Positions 60,500 to 64,000 of a stretch of 64,000 bases of DNA are shown one piece after another. The first letter of the stretch is position 1, and each line of letters begins with the position of its first letter. Below the pieces are notes generated by a model. That model was not told where the DNA came from. It was given only the letters and a program-made list of their open reading frames with translations, and did not search any database. A program made the position numbers and the translations under genes. This DNA is from Theristus sp. LFF4_11 (taxonomy: Eukaryota; Nematoda; Chromadorea; Monhysterida; Xyalidae), in contig JASANC010005265.1 of assembly GCA_030248135.1 (NCBI GenBank), positions 1 through 64,000 on the forward strand. The letters run 5' to 3'.

Positions 60500-60656
60500 A
60501 GACTAACTCTATAACATATCCAGCTAGCTGATTGGTTGGTGATCATGCATTCATTCAGATGCATGCATTCTGTGCAAACCAAACTCTGCCTACACAGCAA
60601 TCCATGCACAGAATGCATGCATCAACCAATCAACTAGTTGGATATGTTTCTGAGTC
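60500..60656. mobile_element. Palindromic MITE, family A, copy 4 (diverged)
   Basis: ACATATCCAGCTAGCTGATT on the left and AATCAACTAGTTGGATATGT on the right, with inner GCATGCATTCTGTGC arms. It lies 140 bp downstream of the neuropeptide stop codon. Confidence 0.75.
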
Positions 60657-61148
60657 AGGCTGAATTTCGAAAACGCACTTCTCCTCTCGCTCAGGCGTGG
60701 TGGCTTTTCCCCCCGAAACTGCAGAAATATCGGAATATCTTGTTACTTATACAGGTTTTGTTTGAATTCAAAACGAAATTTGTTAAGGGTAAAGTCGCAA
60801 ATGCTATATCAAGTCAAATGAAGTTGATCAAAACCTGTTTATTTGCTTAATTCATGTCAATTTCCATATGAGTTTCAGGTTCAGCTTAAAATGATCGAAA
60901 CAATGTTACAGCTAAGGACACATACGTGACACCCAGTTCTTCGGCTTGCTAATATTTACTAACTGTATGTAAATATCAGCTATGACAGGTGTTTTTGATC
61001 CCGACCAACAAACACCCCGACTAACTTCAACTCTCCGGCACAACGTTTTAAAACTCAGTCCGCCCACATTGTAAACTAAACGGTATTGAATTGAAATTGA
61101 AATTGTAGATTGACGTTCAGATTTGATGAGTTGGAAAAGTTTAACAAA

Positions 61149-62987
61149 ATGAAGTCAATCACTCTCGGCTACTTTCTTGAGCCGGGTTGTTTCAATCCGT
61201 GCGCAGCCACGTCCAACTTGTCCCGAGCGACCGGCTGCTTGGAGCCCGGTTGGTGTGCGGAGTCTTATGAAATGATGCTGAATGCTGCTAACGTTCCCTT
61301 TCAACTTTTGGATATTGGCACCGAAATCGCTCAAAACGGCAGTTTTATTGACGTGGTTTTTGGAAACATCAACTCTGGTCGCGTCGACTCGATAATACCT
61401 ATCAATTTTTATATCACACAGGTGAAAAAACCAAAAAGAGAAAAAAATCAAGTTGCGCCATTCACTGTGCAGAAAATGCAATGGCGATAGCGAAATTATT
61501 TTTTTGTTTTCGACGAATTATGCAATTTTACTCTCCGGTGTTTTTGATGGGTCATCCAGGCAGGGTCGGGAAGTTTACCGGGTCATCCAAATTTACCGTT
61601 CCTATTAAGATTCCAAATTCACCAGAGCAAAGTCTGTTTTGCTGCGTTGCTTTCATCAGTTGAAACGCGCATATGATTCCAAATGCACTGCATGTTTAGC
61701 GACGCCTGCAGCAATACAGCTTCAGTGGCGACTTCAACGTCGATCGCTCCATGGTGGCCGCCTACTCGCCGAAATTGACGCGGGGGCGAAATGCGGCCGA
61801 CCGAGTGACCTCGTTTGTGGCGATGTTTCGCCCGTCGGTGTGGCTTCTCGCGCTGTCGCTCTACTGCTGGCACAAACTGTACTCAGCACTGAGACGCACG
61901 CGCATGTCATCTGCACGTGTTGTCGAGCCTGCTCGTCATTGTGCATTGTTTCGAGTGTGCTTCAAATTCGCGAAGGCGCTTTTCCTCGGCCTCTATGGCA
62001 ACCTGTTGCTGGCGCAGATGTTGATCAGCGATCAGCGGCCACTATTCACGAACCTTCGCGAAATGACGGTCGCCATCGAAAGCGGCGGCGCACAGCTGCT
62101 GGTGCACAAAGACGCGCCGTGGTACCGCGAAATCACAGACCCTCGCAATCGGCTCCGCCATCAAATTCGCTTTCGAGAGGCGTTGCAAGCGAATCCGCCG
62201 GTGTTTTATGAGAACTGGCAAGATCCGATCACGCCACTCTCAAAATCAGACAAGCTGATCCTCGTGAAGCCCGGCTATGATGCGATCTCGCTGAGAACAC
62301 AGTGGTGCTTGAACACCATCAGACTGGCGGAGATCAGCGGAGCGGTCACTGGTGAACGTTTTTTGAATATGTAACCCCCACCCCACATATTGGTGGTACC
62401 AGAAGCCTGAAGGTACAAAACCACAAATCGATTTTTTATGTTTTCGGGATATTCTGCTGTAGTAAGTGATAAAGGCAACATGCCCTAAAAAATTTAGTTA
62501 GAAAAAACCTTCCAAAGTGTTCTAAGAGTGTTCCAATTTTTAGCTCGGAACATCTCAGCACACGCCAGTGAGAGCATTTTAAAATTGGAGCCTTTTTTGG
62601 TTCACCCTGTACTCTGCAATGACAATATTTTATGTCTTTTAAACGCAAACAGGAATGATGTTCAGTGCGCATACACCGCACAGCGTCGTTCATCGAATCA
62701 ACGAAGCGACCGTTCAGATATGGCCGACGATGTTGACAAATTTCGAAAAACTTCGCAATCAGTACTATTGGAAGAAGCGCATGAAATCGCCGAACCGCTG
62801 TGGTGACGGCGGCTATCATCAGTCTGGTCAGCATAACAAAAGCCCAGAAAAAATCACCATTCGAATGTGCGCTGGTCCATTGGCTTTATTGATCATGTTA
62901 CACCTGATTGCAGTGGGCGTGTTTGTTTTGGAAAAATTTATTGTGGTTGGAAAAAATGCGGAACGGTTCGGTTCTGTGATATTGTGA
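61149..62987 (+). CDS. Short ionotropic glutamate receptor-like (IR/GLR-type) channel subunit
   Basis: Three exons in phase: 61149-61421 (possibly starting at an acceptor at 61121), 61700-62351 and 62653-62987 (stop at 62987). Exon 1 is a ligand-binding S1 lobe (CLEPGWCAESYEMMLNAANV). Across the junction it reads PINFYITQRRLQQYSFSGDF, matching the iGluR pattern with Thr and the +3 Arg that bind the ligand carboxylate, then Phe-Ser. M1 is FRPSVWLLALSLYCW. M3 is LFLGLYGNLLLAQML, where conventional receptors have SYTANLAAFLT. S2 follows (IESGGAQLLVHKD, then HRINEATVQIWPTMLTNFEK) and M4 is PLALLIMLHLIAVGVFVLE. No amino-terminal domain is visible upstream, as in many IRs; about 420 residues. Ligand unknown. 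Confidence 0.85.
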
Positions 62988-63637
62988 TGGACGTTTGTTG
63001 CGTGCCCATCAATTTGTATATTCTTCATTGTGTTTTATATTTCGGTGGGGCACACAGGGTGTCACAAAAGTTGCAAAAATTAAAAGTGGCTACGGAATGG
63101 CCGATTACACAGGGTGCAAGGAGTGCCCGAAAATTGAATGAAAGAATAAAGACGCTTAGAGAAACCCAATTGCGTGTCAAAATTTGACGTGTTTTTTAAA
63201 CTAGTTGATTCTCTGTGCTGTTCTGTTCATTCTGTCTTCCTTGCACACACGGTTTTGGGATTTTTTTTGCATTAAGACAGCTAGTCTGCGACAGACCCCG
63301 CCTTGATGAAGAATACATTTGTACAACGACTGCCTTATTTATTCGGCCCGGTGGTTTCCCCTACTCACTATTGAGGCGTTACTTAGGTCCGGGACACCGC
63401 GCAGGACAGAACACCGGCCACCATTTTGGACACTTCTATTTTGCCTGTAATCTAGTCCAATAATCTAGCAGTCGAAAAATCAATTGGCGCAAACTGAAAT
63501 AAAGATACCAACATTTTAATTTTGGGCTCAGCACGGCTCAGAAATGCGCAGATTTTAATTTTGGGCTCATTCGCATCATTTTTAGATCTTTGTGTATAGG
63601 TGGAACTGTTATATAAAACGTTTGGGTTCGCTAAGTT
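62988..63637. other. Intergenic region with mariner-like MITE fragment
   Basis: At about 63190-63355 the sequence matches one half of the mariner-like MITE at 52858-53123 in inverse orientation (CTGTTCATTCTGTC to ACTGCCTTATTTATTCGGCC). No gene is supported. Confidence 0.5.
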
Positions 63638-63943
63638 TTGGTCACGGTGGCCATTTTTTCATGTCTGATTTTTCTAATTTCATCAAACGAAAATATACTA
63701 ACTGCGCGACATTATAACCGTGTCAACAAAGCACAAGTCACAACGAACGACATCATCATGATTCCAATGAGCGTTTTTGGCACACTTTTCTTTTGCTGCT
63801 TTCCAACGCTGACGATCATTGGTGCAACAATTCTGCTTGGCTTGACCGCTTGCTGCAAGTTTGTGTTTTGCAATTATTCAATTTTTTATTTGCCCCCTCT
63901 CTATGCCAGTCGAGTCGCAGGACTTTATAAAAAGCTTCACTGA
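63638..63943 (+). CDS. Possible small membrane protein or exon, uncharacterised
   Basis: A 101-residue open frame with two strongly hydrophobic segments: VAIFSCLIFLISS near the N-terminus and SVFGTLFFCCFPTLTIIGAT, then ILLGLTACCKFVFCNY. Stop TGA at 63941-63943. There is no homology I recognise and no splice support. It could be a short membrane protein, a terminal exon of a gene, or chance. Confidence 0.3.
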   Translation: MVTVAIFSCLIFLISSNENILTARHYNRVNKAQVTTNDIIMIPMSVFGTLFFCCFPTLTIIGATILLGLTACCKFVFCNYSIFYLPPLYASRVAGLYKKLH

Positions 63944-64000
63944 AAACCATTTCCAAACAAAAACATCAAACCCTTGGTTGACTACCATTGGTTTACGTTT

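Overview
The window is animal nuclear DNA, not bacterial. The genes are split into many short, relatively GC-rich exons joined by about 75 GT-AG introns that I could place by reading frame and phase, and most introns and intergenic stretches are filled with transposon remnants. The gene content (UBR5/Hyd ubiquitin ligase, an ANKS3-like ciliary protein, a DEPDC1/LET-99-like protein, an RFamide neuropeptide precursor and a divergent ionotropic glutamate-type receptor) points to a protostome invertebrate. A nematode or another ecdysozoan fits, but the sequence alone does not fix the phylum.

Layout. 1-3.8 kb: 3' half of a DEPDC1-like gene (+). 5.5-37.2 kb: a complete UBR5 orthologue (-), about 55 exons and roughly 3,100 residues, with UBA, UBR-box, MLLE and HECT domains; it is convergent with the DEPDC1-like gene. 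37.4-44.6 kb: a gene-free block of nested inverted-repeat elements between the divergent UBR5 and ANKS3-like promoters. 44.6-50.8 kb: ANKS3-like gene (+), 11 exons. 53.3-55.5 kb: secreted cysteine-rich protein gene (+). 58.9-60.4 kb: FMRFamide-like peptide precursor (+), with one intron best explained as GC-AG. 61.1-63.0 kb: short iGluR/IR-like channel subunit (+). The remainder of 55.5-64 kb holds only coding-like islands that I cannot assign.

The mobile DNA is unusually readable. There is a tRNA-derived SINE family (9 copies), a 2.55-kb hAT element with an intact 8-bp target duplication and a second element nested in it, several hAT-type MITEs, TAA-duplicating PIF/Harbinger-like MITEs, a TA-flanked mariner-like MITE, a foldback element with minisatellite arms and a 9-bp duplication, and four copies of a palindromic MITE. 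Many of these end within 7-55 bp of a splice site, so they lie up against exons rather than in mid-intron.

The genes do not form a pathway. The most biologically novel item is the neuropeptide precursor: repeated PGMMRF-amide peptides, one RW-amide variant, and a non-canonical intron that splits one peptide repeat; retaining that intron would give a shorter precursor.
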